From: Sipunculus nudus
Lineage: Eukaryota > Annelida > Sipuncula > Golfingiida > Sipunculidae
Assembly (NCBI GenBank): GCA_026874595.1
Contig: CM049306.1
Location: 57,542,019 to 57,606,018 of the forward strand
Direction of reading: 5' to 3'
DNA: 64,000 bases
The position numbers and the translations under genes were made by a program. Position 1 is the first letter of the stretch. Each line of letters opens with the position of its first letter. Of this stretch, positions 33,120-46,200 are shown piece after piece. Under the pieces are notes generated by a model. It searched no databases. It had not been told where the DNA came from and saw only the letters and a program-made list of their open reading frames with translations.

Positions 33120-33595
33120 ACCCCATGTCTGCATACCTCCCCTATTTTTCATAAAAACTACATGCATAAATTCAAAATTACTCATGTTTACAATGTCTAT
33201 ATAAAAAAGAACATGCCTACAGTGTCAGTTATGCACTATCACTGTTCATGATTTTCATATTCATGATGCTAATATCTCAAATTGTCATGTACATTTGTCA
33301 TTATACAAGTTATCCAGGAATCCTCTGGGGATCTGTCTCTCCTCCCTAGATTCATGATTCTCCTAAGCTATACACAACTAAGTCACCTAAGTCATAATTA
33401 ACAAGAAGTGGTCAGGCAATGGTCCTCAGAGGGCCCTGCATTTCCACTAGTCCTGGACTAGTTTATATATGGGTGAAAAAATAAGTTTAATTTGAAAAAT
33501 ATGACAAACTAAAACATGTATTTATCAATATGCATGAGGGAAAAAATCCTAATGGATCATATGATTTTAAAGAAGATATGTCTGAAAAAAGAGTG

Positions 33596-34616
33596 CAATA
33601 GAAAATCACCAAATGTAGTCTGTTAGCCATATTTGATTTTGAGCGAGTCTGTAATTCAATAGGTCTGGGGCCCTCATAGGCACCAATGATCCATGTGAAA
33701 TTGGGAAAGCTGCAGTTGGGTTGTTGGTGAGTTATCGCATGCGAAAGAAAATCAGCGATTGCGCTGTGGCGGCCATACTGGAATTCCGACTTGTCTGTAT
33801 TTGATAGGACTGGAGCCCTCATAGGAACCAATCATCCCTGTGAATTTGGGAAAGCTGCAGTGTGTTGTTGATGAGTTATTGCACGCGAAAAAAAACAGGG
33901 ATTGGGCTGTGGTGGCCATATTGGAATTCAGACAGGTCTGTGATTCAATAGGTCTGGAGCCCTCAGAGGTACCAATCATCCCTTTAAATTTTGGAAAGCT
34001 GCAGTAGTTTGTTGTTGAGTTATCACACGCCAAAGGAAATCAGGGATTGGGCTGTGGTGGCCATATTGGAATTCAGACAAGTCTGCAAATCAATAGGTCT
34101 GGAGCCATCATAGATACCAAACATCCCTGTGAATTTGGGAAAGCTGCTGTGTGTTGTTGTTGAGTAATTGGGCGCGAAAGAAAATCAGCGATCAGGCTGT
34201 GCAGCCATACTGGAATTCCGACAAGTCTGTAATACGATAGGTCTTGAGCCATCATAGGTACCAATCATCCCTGTGAATTTTGGAAAGCTGCAGTAGGTTG
34301 TTGTTGAGTTATCGAGCGCCAATGGAAATAAGCGATCCGGCTAGGGCGGCCATATTGGAATTCAAACAGATCTGTAATTCAATAGGTCTCAAGCCCTCAT
34401 AGGTAAAAACCATCCCCGTAAATTTGGAAAAGCTACAGTGTGTTGTTGTTGAGTTATTGCACGAAAGAAAATCAGGGATTGGGCTGTTGCGGCCATATTG
34501 GAATTTTGGCATGTCTGTATTTCGATAGGTCTGGAGCCCAAACAGGTACCAATCATCCCTGTGAATTTGGAAAGCTGCAGTATGTTATTATTGAGTTATC
34601 ATGCGCGAAAGAAAGC
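33596..34616. repeat. Tandem array of about seven 145-bp units
   Basis: The phrase AATAGGTCTGGAGCCCTCAT (with variants) recurs at about 33657, 33801, 33947, 34092, 34236, 34381 and 34524. Each unit also has GTGAATTTGGGAAAGCTGCA and GGCGGCCATATTGGAATTC. Copies differ by 10-20 percent. The several minus-strand ORFs here are shadows of the period. It ends in a GGACGGAAGGATGGACTG tract typical of the repeats in this window. Confidence 0.88.
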
Positions 34617-34883
34617 GTCACTGATGGAAGGACGGAAGGATGGACTGACACGGTGATTATCAAGTGGGGCCCTAATAAAGCTGTATTTATGTCTCCTTAC
34701 ACAGCCTTGTCAATAGTCACATTTTACATCATCGTCTTCCCGGCTTTCTTTGTTATGTACATACAGTTAGCATCAATGTCACAGGGCATCTCACAATTTA
34801 TTTTCTGTTAACATTAAATATTTAAGTATATTAATCAAAAAAGTAACTTATCAGGGTCTTAATAATCTAGATACAAACATTAA

Positions 34884-37281
34884 CTAGATATTTCTTGGCA
34901 CCGCAGTTGCCATAATATCCCAAGACAAATAATCCCTCCCCCTTAAGAATAGCCCCCCCCCCCCCCCCATTCTTCAGTAGCATATACTGACACCTGGCGT
35001 CGATGGTTTCTTCCATCTATCAACTTGGGAAACAATATTTTTCACAAAATATGGGGGGCCAATAAGGAGAATCACTCTTGAGAAGAGAGCATTAATTTAT
35101 TTTACAGAAAGGGGAAGGTAAGTGGCACCACCTGTCTTGTTCATGAGAAAAGTTTCCAAGATGGATAGACATGCCAAATTTAAGACCAATACCTTGAACC
35201 ACTCTGGAGATAAGAGCAATTTTCACCAAAAGCACATGTAGGGATTGGACGCCACGGCAAAACAATTGCAGATGGCGCAGATTGCGCCACTAGTCTTGAG
35301 TACAAGATGGAGGAATCCAAGATCTATGAATATGCACAATTTCAGGCCAATAGGGCAAATCACTCTTGAGAAAGGAGCATTAATTTATTTTACAGAAATG
35401 GGAAGGTAGGTGGCGCCACCTGTCTGGTTTACCAGAAAACTTTCCAAGATGGATGGACTTGCCAAGTTCAGACCAATACTTTGAATCACTCCAGAGATAT
35501 GAGCAAAAAAACAAAGCAAATAACTTTAATTTTCATTCTACAGAGACAGTAAAATAATGAACAAATATTTAAGTTTACAAATTTTACTATATATTCACAA
35601 TATATCATATATATCTGAATATTTAAACTGATTCACAAATCTAAATTGTATCAACATTTATACTTAATTTAGTCAGGTAACATCAAATTATGCACACAGA
35701 TATATTTCTTTTTTTTATAGAATATATTTTTTAAATTTGCAAAGCAATAAAAATACAAACATGACTCTCCAGAATTCACAATTTTAAATTGCATTTTTAT
35801 ATATCCATGATTTGTTTCATATATTATCAAATTATGCCTACTGATGGGTTAAATTATATTTTGTTTAATTATTAAAAAAAGGAAATAACTTCTTAAAAAT
35901 GCTATATCAGAATAACGTGGCATCTCTTGGATTACTTCTTCTAAATATTTCAAGAAAAGTTGTGTACACTGGATCAAAAACAGTTTTACATTTAAAGAAA
36001 TACAGTTGAAAATAAAAAACCATGTATTGCAATATAATTGGTGATGGGTGTGTGTGGAGGGGGAGGGACTGGGGGGGGGGGGGGGGAGGTTGTGTTGTTA
36101 GGGTAGGGCCCATGAGAATGAGTATATGTTTATTACAGCAGGGGTGTTCTACCAGTGCTGCATCACTAAAAGGATTACCTAGGCAAGGCTGTAGTGAGCA
36201 AGAGAGGGGTCTTGAATATACAAAATGCAAATACATTAGAGCATCTGAAAAACTTTAATAACTAGAATAATTTCAAGCTTCTACTTTCAAATTTCAGAAT
36301 TCAACAGATTAAATCCACATGTAACCCTGCTGTGAAAAAAATTAAATATACTCACAAGACAAAAATATGCCATGGTCAAATTTTGGCAAAATTTAAGGTA
36401 CCAATTTTATAATTTTGCTAATATTTTAAAAGATTTAAAAAATTTAGAAGATTTTGATCTAATTTTAAGTATACAATTGAATTTTGACTAATTTTAGTTA
36501 TATTACTGAAAAGAGTCCCTAGCTTTAACATTTTTTTGTGTTAAGTGACCAAATATTTTTCCTGATTTTTACAAGTCAGTACATAGGAACTACAGAGGAA
36601 TATTTATGGTAATTATGAGGAAAAAACAGATGAGTGGTTTTGATATTAGGCAGTCCTGAAGTAAATAGTTTTTTTTTAAATTTAGGTTTTCCTTAATTTC
36701 TCAAAGGAACGAAGTCGCAAAGACCCAGTTTTCTGTGTGGTAGGAGATCTTTTGGACAACTAATATAATGCTAAATTTTTAATTCCTAGGTCTTAGGGTT
36801 TCAAAACGTGCCACATCTATGGACGGACGGATTGACAACGGACAATTGACCACGACTATACCTCAGCTGACCATAAGTCAGCTGAGCTAAAAATGGGAAG
36901 GTAGCTACCTATCTGATTTACGAGCAAACTTTCTAAGATGAATGGACATGCTAAATTTCAGACCAATACCTTGAACCACTCCAGAAGTATGAGCAATTTC
37001 CACCAACAGCTGATTTTTCAATCAATCCATGCAAGATTTCTTGAGATATTTAAGAATTTGTGTGATTTTGCCCAAAAAAGACGTATTCAAGGTCTAGGTC
37101 ACTCATAGTATAGGTCATGATCCCATTTTAAATAGACTGCGTCCTCTCACCCACAGCTATGCACGTGTCAAGTCTGGTATAGATCTGTAAAATATTTTTT
37201 TGAGTTATCGCATCAAAACAATATCTCTGCGGCTGCGGTGAGACCATCCATAAACCATAGTATCCCAATTTTGTCTTGGGA
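34884..37281 (-). mobile_element. Helitron, family B, interrupted by a family A element
   Basis: On the minus strand it starts TCCCAAGACAAAATTGGG after host A and ends at 34884 with TGGCAACTGCGGTGCCAAG, AAATAT and CTAG before host T. It has 16 C at 34953-34968 on the given strand, like the other copies. A family A element (35511-36890) interrupts it. It is 2.4 kb with the insert. Confidence 0.8.
35511..36890 (+). mobile_element. Helitron-like family A element nested in family B copy
   Basis: The 3' end is clear: an ACGG-type tract, ACCACGACTATACCTCAGCT, AGTCAGCTGAGCTAA. The 5' end is less so; ACAAAGC at 35511 is the likely remnant of ACAAGGG. The flanking family B sequence (ATGAGCAAAAAA and AAATGGGAAGGTAG) resumes on the two sides. 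A run of 16 G lies at 36071-36086. Confidence 0.6.
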
Positions 37282-37882
37282 TACAACATGGGAAAAGTTG
37301 ATCTGTGGAACAGAATCAGTTTGTCCCCCACCTGATGTGGTAATATTTAGAAAAAGTTGTATATAGATGTATGAAATTTGAGATGGGTAACACACCATGA
37401 TTACCTCTGTGACCTTGAAAACTGCATGAAGTTCATAGATATTTGAACCTGAAGTAGCCCTTCATAAGGTACGTCAATGTTGCAAGTTTGGTGACTGTGC
37501 CTCAGATTCTTTTTTATAAAAATTGTGTTAACACCATTTTAGCATTATCGCTGCTGTGACCTTAAACAAGGCCTACAGGCCTAATGCGAACCTGTGCAAA
37601 GTTTAGGAGTATGAATGAAGGTTTATTTTTAAAATTTAATATTGATCCTCCTAAGTCCTGCATATCTACCTTAGTCATTATGATTTCAGCAAAATGGACG
37701 TTTCTGACCTGCTGCAAGTTTCAGACTAGGACATTTTAAAACCAGAATATGGGTAGTCGACAAGCCACTATGTGTATCCGCAGAAATCAGAGTGGGACGG
37801 GTGAAGTGAGGCATGGATTAAGTGGCAAGGGGAATAGAGCGTGGTGTGTTGCATATTAACATGGATGTCTGCAGCTTAAACG

Positions 37883-39260
37883 TGAATGTAGGTGGTGCTA
37901 CCTGTCATAAAATCGAGAAAATTGTCCAGGATGTATAAACCTGCAAAATTTCAGGTGGATAAATCAAACCACTGCCGAGATATGAGTGATTTTATCCAAA
38001 GCAGATCAACAGATGGATGCTGTGCATAAGTGGTTGCAGGTGGCGCCACAAGTTTTGCCTATAATGAAGTGCTATGTGAGATCTATACACATGCAAAATT
38101 TTGGCCTAATCGGTCAAACGGTTCCCAAGATATGAGCTTGGATGTCTGTACAGTAAATGTGAATGTAGGTGGCGACACCTGTCATAAAATTGATAAAGCT
38201 GTCAATGATGTAAAATACCTGCAAATTTCAGGTGGATAAGTCAAACCACTGCTGAGATATGAGTGATTTTAACCTAAGGCAGATGAACAGATGGATGCTG
38301 TGCATAAATGGTTGCAGATGGCACCACCAGTTTTGCCTATGATGAAGAGCTATGCGAGATCTATACACATGCAAAATTTTGGCCTAAACGGTCAAACGGT
38401 TCCCGAGATATGAGCTTGGATGTCTGCAGAGTAAATGTGAATGAAGGTGGCGCCACCTGTCATAAAATCAAGAAACCTGTCCATGATGTATAAACCTGCA
38501 AAATTTCAGGTGGATAAGTCAAACCACTGCTGAGATATGAGCGATTTTATCCCAAGGCAGATGAACAGATGGACACTGTGCATTAGTGGTTGCAGATGGC
38601 ACCACCAGTTTTGCCTATGATGAAGAACTGTGAGATCTATACACATGCAAAATTTTGGCCTAATCTGTCAAACAGTTCCCAAGATATGAGCTTGGATGTC
38701 TGCAGAGTACATGTGAATGTAGGTGGCGACACCTGTCATAAAATCGAGAAACCTGTCCAGGATGTATAAAACTGCAAAATTTCAGGTGGATAAGTCAAAC
38801 CACTGCTGAGATATGAGTGATTTTATCAAAAGGCAGATGAACAGATGGACACTGTGCATAAGTGGTTGCAGGTGGCACCACCAGTTTTGCCTATGATGAA
38901 GAGCTATGTAAGATCTATACACATGCAAAATTTTGGCCCAATCGGTCAAACGGTTCCCGAGATATGAGCTTGGATGTCTACAGAGTAAATGTGAATGTAG
39001 GTGGCGCCACCTGTCATAAAATCGAGAAAGCTGTCCAGGATGTATAAACCTGCAAAATTTCAGGTGGATAAGTCAAACCACTGCTGAGATATGAGTAATA
39101 TTATCCCAAGGCAGATGAACAGATGGACGCTGTGCAAAATTGGTTGCAGGTGGCGCCACCATTTTTAGTGTATGTTATAAAGCTATCAAACGGCTACATT
39201 TGTGCAAATTTTTTAGCCTGATCTGTCAAACAGTTCCCGAGATATGTGGGTTTATGTGTG
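37883..39260 (+). repeat. Tandem array of 278-bp units (two 139-bp halves each)
   Basis: Nearly five units repeat with starts near 37883, 38160, 38437, 38714 and 38993. Each half carries a GGTGGCGCCACC-type palindrome, an AGATATGAG word and either ATAAAATCGAGAAA or CAGTTTTGCCTATGATGAAG. Open frames of about 61 codons recur every 278 bp only because of the period. Related, more diverged units lie at 51770-52330. Confidence 0.9.
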
Positions 39261-39269
39261 GAAACAGAC

Positions 39270-40300
39270 GCACAAGTGGACACTGGGCAGCAAGGAAAGG
39301 TCAGAGGTCAACCAAAAATGAAGGCGCAGCAGTTCACATGTGACCTGATGATAAACCCGATTCGCTTAAAATGCAAACCAAGTTTTTTTCAAACAGTTGA
39401 AAGATATAGTTCCAATAATCTGGGAATTAGGCATCTAAACATTGTGTCCAGATGTCTAGACGCTGTGTCTAGAGGTCTAGACACATTGTCTAGACACTCC
39501 CTCAGAGCCAGGTCAGTTGCCATGGTGATGTCTGGACCCCACCTGTTTGTACTGAGTGGCCTCTTGACTTGACTGCATGAAGTCAAATCTGTTTTCAAAT
39601 ACAGAAAGCCTTTTTCAATTGGCTACAATGCTTTTTTAAAACTGTATTTACCCAATCTATTCTTATAAAACTGGCAGGACCCTACCATAGAATAATTCTT
39701 GTAAAGTTTAAACCAATCAGCTGAACAGTTTCATCATAAATCAGTGTATAAGCTAGAAGAGTTTAAAATTACATTTTCGCTTGTAAAAAACACATCAATG
39801 TAGGTGGCGCCACCAATCCTCAAAATCAGATATGACATATGTGACAAACATTGGTATAAAATTTGGTCATTATAGCTCTAGCCATTTCTGAGATTTTAAT
39901 TTTAGTGTGCTTTTTTGGACAGATGACTAAGTTCAACCTCCTGCAACTCGGCCAAAAATCTCCGAACTGGAACCATTCGAACAAACTTGAGAGAGATTGT
40001 TCCAGGGATCATTTCTGTGAAATATTGGACAATTTGGCTGGAGAGTTTCAGAGAAGAAGATTTTTTAAAGTTTTTAAGCTTTTTCTCTATAAAATCTAAA
40101 TTAATGCAGATACCCAATAATAAGCTCCAGGGCACCAAGTTTCACATGTGACGAATTCTTACATGTAACTTGGAGCTGCTAGCTCCGACAGTTTCTGACT
40201 TACAGCCATGGACGGCGGAAAGCCAGCCCTGGACGGCGGACGGCTGACGGACGAAGCTGCGCCATCGCATAAGCTCACAGGTTCGCTAAAAAAGCCAAGG
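39270..40300. repeat. End of the 278-bp repeat family and a second repeat end
   Basis: After the array, GTCTAGAC-type palindromes cluster at 39447-39500. At 39795 GGTGGCGCCACC recurs, followed by a core also found in reverse at 2100-2400 (AGAGAGATTGTTCCAGGGAT). It ends with GGCGGACGGCTGACGGACG, CATAAGCTCACAGGTTCG and CTAAAAA at about 40210-40292. This is the complementary end to 2005-2060. Confidence 0.55.
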
Positions 40301-40714
40301 TCATCCATATTCATACATGAGCTAGCCCTTCAAAGAGGTACATCAAAACTGCAAGTTTTTTTAGTGCAACTGCAATTCTCTTCGAGTTAACATCATGAGC
40401 ATTACTGCCGCTGTGACATCAAGGTCATCCATGTTCAAACTTGACCTAGCCCTTGATAAGGTTCATCAATGCTGCAAGTTTGGTGACTGTATCTCAAATT
40501 CCTTATGAGTTATTGTGTTAACAAATGTGTGACAGACGGACAGGCGGATGGACGGAAAGGTGGACAGAGGCTCACCATTCTATGTCCCTTGCTGCCTTCA
40601 GTGATGGCAGGGGGGACAAAAAGAATAAGTAATAAATAGTATAAGATTCAAGATATTAAGCTAAATAATATATCTATGGGTAGACTGGAGTTCAAGGAGG
40701 TTAAGAATACTTAC

Positions 40715-40741
40715 ATTCAGAAATTCCTTGTTACACTCCCA
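40715..40741 (-). CDS. Putative exon of an unidentified coiled-coil gene (piece 6)
   Basis: With acceptor GGCATTACAG and donor CTGAAT|GTAAGT, nine codons WECNKEFLN continue in phase 0 from piece 5. An earlier acceptor (TGTCCAG, exon from 40757) is also good; joined to piece 5 it would give RFGITVGV and stop, so the gene could end here. The same 43 bp in another frame reads DLALQWECNKEFLN. A possible next exon (SSQEATQYKQ, 39543-39572, donor CAG|GTGGGG) lies downstream. The choice is open. Confidence 0.35.
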
Positions 40742-40865
40742 CTGTAATGCCAAATCGCTGGACAGGCGAAAAGAAGGATGTATTATAAAGAGAGTATTTA
40801 TATCAGATTTAAACAAACTCAGATTGTGCTTGGCACAAAGCAGCCAAAGATGTGATAGTCGTTAC

Positions 40866-40931
40866 CTGATAATTGGTCGATTCATAATACTTTAGATGTC
40901 TCGCACACCTTTCATCACTCCGGATCTTCCT
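40866..40931 (-). CDS. Putative exon of an unidentified coiled-coil gene (piece 5)
   Basis: The 66-nt exon has acceptor GCTTGTTTCAG and donor TATCAG|GTAACG. Only one frame is open, phase 0 at both ends: RKIRSDERCARHLKYYESTN and YQ. The product is strongly charged and probably helical. It joins in phase with piece 4 (50757-50815), 9.8 kb upstream. Confidence 0.5.
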
Positions 40932-43212
40932 CTGAAACAAGCAAAACTATTCTACATTCACTGGTAACATCAGTGCCCCAGAAATAAATTTCCTTTATAC
41001 ATTTATTTTAGTTTTGTGTTGGCATGCTCTCTAATACAAGCAGCAATTGGCATGTAATTTTTTTTTTTTATAATGGCAAATGAAAGACGAGGTCAACTTC
41101 CTTGTTAGAGATTATTTAGAGACTTTGTCTTCACTACATTCAACCAGGAATCAAGAAATGTACAGGCTCTTTTCTTTCAAATGCCCCAGTACTGTGTTGT
41201 ATAAAATGATGAACTCCAGGGGAGAAAAGTTTAATACCAGAATTAAATGATAAGCTTTTCCAAAACAGTCCAAAATTAATTATTTTTTTTTATATTATAA
41301 ATTCAATACAGCTGCATCAAAAGAAGGTCTGATGCAATAACAGCTTACCATAGTATGCTCTTTTTAAAATATGTATATCTTACTCATATTCTCTCATATA
41401 TATATTCTAACAACTTGCAAGGAATAACAATTACATGATCCAACATGCTTACATCTACATATGGTTCTGGAATGGTTTGTTGAGACATACAAGTAGATAA
41501 CAAACAGGCTTCACTCAATTACATATTTATATCTGGTCCAGGCTCCTATCATTTATATCCATACTAGATGAGCGGGAGCAGTATTGATTGACAGTTCAAG
41601 ATGGACTACCAGCTACTTGACTTCAGTGTGATACAACCCTCATCAGCTCTGGTTAACTCTACTTTGGCAGACATATAGTGATATACAAGTGTCTTTCAAG
41701 TCTTTTACATTCTATTTTAAACTTATTAAATATACCAGGTAATTCATCAGAATACAATTATGGTCACATTTCAGAAGGTGGTAGCTTTTCGAAGCAAGCA
41801 GTATTTAAAGTTACTTAAATCTCCACTGTGATGGCCTCAGAACCCCTACAGGCATGATCTTTGTAACATCTGAAAGCTTAGAACATGTCCTAACCAAGCG
41901 TACCATTATTTCCTTTCCTCATTACTAAACAAAATGTCCCTGTGGTTCATGTCATTTAGGCGTATCCCGTGTCACATGCTGATGTGTATTTTTTTCTTAG
42001 AAGTTTACCTTAGCACATTTTGCCTGTTATTTTTACACATTACTTGGAGGTTTTTACATGCTGGAGGTGTCAAGCCTACTTTTGATGTAGAACTGAGCAA
42101 TTTGTGTGGGTTTTGTAGACGTTGATGGGTAACTTTATTAAGCAAGTTATATTGTCCCGTTAAACTTTTCAAACTGACATATTTATTTGATTGTTTATTT
42201 TAGAGCTGCAATATATAACTGTAAGAAAATTTTAAGGCCTTTAAGTAAATGCTCCTGAGCAGTACTTTAAAATGACAAGCAAGTTTTTTCCTTATATCAT
42301 AACCAACTGGAAAAGTTTTCACTCTGAATTTCGGTGAACATTATGTAACGGTCTCTTTTTACCACAAAAATCTTAAGATTCTTTATTTACAGTTACTGTT
42401 TATTCTCCTATTAATTGATTAACTGACATTATGGAGCTATTTTTCATAATGCTCCCAACCTTAAATTAATTTTGGTATATATGATCTGAGCTTGTAAATT
42501 GTGTAATACTTGGAATTTTATTTGTCCAGAAAATAGTGAACAAAATGTAATGGGCAGATAAAGTACATACTGATAGCCCTATAAATAGCTTTTTTACATC
42601 CATATTTGTTCTAAAAAGAAAACAAAATACTTAATGGTCACCACTATGATTCTCAGAAAGAAATTAAGGCATGAGGTCTTTACAGACTAAATAAGAGACA
42701 AGCATATATTCATGAAGATTCCATTATATGTGTTGGAGTGAACGTTTCTGCTAAGCGGTCACACCATCACAGTATTTATTGCCTAGTAATGACAACCATG
42801 ACGTTATTTCTATGCTTTTTATAATAAATTTAAAGTAGTATATGTACCCTGATTTGTTAGCTATCACTTATACTGTATAAATCATGTGATCACTTTATAG
42901 AGATACAGTAATTGTCCACACATAGTCACAGTAATTTTGTACACTGCAGATGTTTTTCAAGAAAATCTTGTCCAGATATATTGCTTGACAAAACACAGAA
43001 AGAGAGTCAGTACAAAGACATGTAACATATATGTAAGGGCATTAGGTGTTAACTTTTTCAGTTACAAAATTGGAGTGTATAACATAAGAGGTTGCTGAGA
43101 TATTGCATGTTTTGTGAAAAATAGTGCTTCATGGTAAAAACAACCAATAAAGTTTTAAGAATACAGATGATATATAAGAAATTTTATGTTTAATATTTTA
43201 TCTTGTCTCTAA
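40932..43212. other. Presumed intron, no recognised feature
   Basis: AT-rich sequence without clear repeats or exons. Short ORFs such as 41934-42125 show no support. Confidence 0.45.
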
Positions 43213-46200
43213 ACAAGGGACCTATGGGTAACGGCGCTCAGCTGTTATATATGATAAAAAAATATGATTTAAAAATGAGGCACATGCTGGTTTTGTGTGG
43301 TAATAAGTATAAGCTGTATTATGAGTTGTTGTTGTTTAGCTTATGTATGATTTTGATAGTACCTTTGGAGACAGGGAAGAGGATTGATTTCATTTATTTT
43401 ATTAACAAATGGAGTACTACTGTCACACAGATTTTGACTTGGCCATATAACCTATAAGCAGAACATATAATATAAGAGTTTAACTATTTATTAAAAAAAA
43501 TTACAAATATTGTCCCAGATATAATTTTTATTAAAAATAATAAGAGAATCGTATGATTTTTAAAATGAAATATAACTGAAATGATTATTAAAATAATATT
43601 AAAGAATATATTCATGAATGCATTCATGAATACATTTGGAAAGTATTTGCACTGGTATTCATATACTTTCATTTTTACCTGAATTCCCATTCTTTATGCA
43701 AGAAATTTTATAATGGAGTACATATTCATATTCGTATTTAAATACAATTGCAAAGTATTCCCACCATGTCTGGTATTTATTCAGTTTTCACCAAACAATA
43801 GTGTTGAGAATCCAGAATGTACAAAATTCACACATTTAAATAATGATCATAATTATCTGGTTTTTATGGCTTTTATTTATATTAAAAAAAATAAATGTAA
43901 TATATTCATTTTGGACTAATTTCACATCAATGTACACACTAGACACAGTAGGAATCTAGATTAATATTATCAACTGCATCTTTGTCTATCATTAATTTCC
44001 TTCATATGATCCCTAATGATTAGTAATGAATAATATGATTTACTTTTTTATTATTAAAATTGAACTGAAAAATGACATAGGTGTTATTTGGAATACATGA
44101 CATTCTATCCATCAATACAAGATTCTTATATCATCAGTAACTGCAAGTTAATTCCCAATTATTATAAACTAACAAATTCCTTTTCTATTTTTCTTTAATT
44201 TGTTATTAAAAACCAATAAAAATTGATTAATTTATTGTTTATTGTTATGTTGTTGGTTAAAACTACTAGATGAGTTGGGTTGTACACCTGGATCAACTGT
44301 GGCTGGCCATAAGCTGTCTGGCTGCCCCAGTATATGCCTCGCCTCAAGCGTGCATAATTTGCTGAAAGTTCAACAAGGTCAACATACAGGTGACTCAAGA
44401 GTGGCTGGAGAGAGCCAAGGTCTGACATGGTCTCATAAAAACATTAATAAAAGCTACAATTTTTGGCCAATTTCTTTTAGCTTTCTAAACTAAAAAGCTG
44501 AAATCCTTATGTGTGCATAATAAGAATATTATATATACAGAGCTCACAAGAAATAAACATGAAATGGTCAAAGTTGGGCAAAATTTAAGGTACTAATTTA
44601 ATATTTATACTAATAACTTATAAAATTTTAAAAATTCAGAACTAATTTTGAGTATTCAATTGAATCTTGATTAAATAATGTTACATCCCTGACAAAAAAA
44701 ATCTCTAGCTTCAGCAAGCCCCTTGTTAAGGGAGTAAATATATTTATTGATTTTTTACAAAGTGCATTATGTTTGGGCCCATAACTTAAAACAATTACGC
44801 AATACTGACATCATTTCTGGCATGTGCACAGAAAATGTATAGAAAAACATGTATATTATATATGATTAAAGTCAGATCAGTGGTTTTGATATTAGGCAGT
44901 ATTGAAGTGTAACAATGGGTTTTTAATTGAACAAGGGACCTATGGGTCACTGTGCTCAGCTGACGTTAACCTTGTAGGTAAAAATCTAAAATAGTATCAA
45001 ATGGAGATAAAGTGTAAGAGGAAGAGGTAATAAAGGCCATGGTTGGTTTATATGATTGGTTTGTATTGATGAGCAAGAAATTGTTGCAAAAAATATTTTG
45101 TGACCTGACCATGTGTTTCCTACTGTTGAAACTATAGCATGTGAGCAGTTTGTGAACAAATGATCTGTACTATTACCATGATCATTAGTTGGTTTTTCGA
45201 TTAACTGTTGACATTTCAGTAGTTTACACATTTGTTCAATTGAATCTATTTTTTTGTATAATATATATTATTAAATATATATGTATTTTTTTAATGAAAT
45301 GTATACAGTTGAAATATAGCTTATTAACAACATAAAACAGGGCAAACAAAGCCTGATCTCAAATTCTGCTGAGGCAGGAAAATAAAATTTTAAATTTTAA
45401 ATCTGCAAAACAATAAATATCTAAAAATAATACTTGATTTAGATTTCACAATTTTTAATTGTTTCTTTATTTATCCATAATGTGCTTCATATTTTATAAT
45501 AATTTAAGCATACTGATGGGTTCAATTATATTTGTTAAAATCATTTAAAAGAAAATTGATTTCTTTAAAAATGCTACATTACACAACATTGCATCTTCTG
45601 GATTACACCTTGCATTATTTTTTCAAGGAAAGTTTTTGCATATCGGAGTGGAAACAGCATTACAATTAAGGAGATACAGTGAAAACAATAACAATTACCG
45701 CATAACACTTGGTGGGTTGGGTTTGCGGGGGGGGGGGGGGGGGGGGGGGGGGGGGTGATTGGGGTGGTGATATGAGAATAACTGTACACCTGTCACAGCA
45801 GGGGATCTCCCCCAGTGACTGTAACAAATCAGAAACCCTGGCATAGCTGACTTCCAGTGACCTGGAGTGGGACCCTGCATCTGTAATCAAAGCAAGTGAC
45901 TACAGAAAAAAAATCAATAACTAACTTAATTTTCAAGCTTTTATTTTCAAATTTCAGATATAGACAAACTAAATATTTATGTTTACATGCTGTGAAAATT
46001 AAATCAATGGTGCTTACAGGTAAAAAACGTGCCATGGTCAAAGTTGGGCAAAATTTAAGGTAATAACTTAAAAAATTTACAAAATTCAGATCTAATTTTG
46101 GGTTAACAATTGAATCTTAATTAAACATAGTTATATACTTGAGAAAATAGACTCTAGTTTCAAAATTTTTCATGTTAAGCGAGTTATTATTTTTCCTGAT

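Larger units (their letters stand above)
31008..33131. mobile_element. hAT-like DNA transposon (non-autonomous) with 8-bp target duplication
   Basis: The ends are the exact 12-bp inverted pair CAGACATGGGGT (31008-31019) and ACCCCATGTCTG (33120-33131). The flanks are the exact 8-bp direct repeat CATACCTC (31000-31007 and 33132-33139). An 8-bp duplication with termini beginning CAG is the hallmark of the hAT superfamily. Arrays of (CTATTA)n lie just inside both ends. No transposase-like ORF is seen in its 2124 bp, so it depends on an enzyme elsewhere. It was inserted 79 bp upstream of the splice acceptor of the first NRF1 coding exon. Its interior has a 43-bp perfect inverted repeat. Confidence 0.85.

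Noticed and set aside
33487-34512. Several minus-strand ORFs with similar peptides
   Set aside because: The similarity is produced by the 145-bp tandem repeat. The period is not a multiple of three and no splice or start context supports a protein.
36022-36258. 78-codon ORF with Gly run
   Set aside because: It is a translation across a poly-G tract within a family A element.
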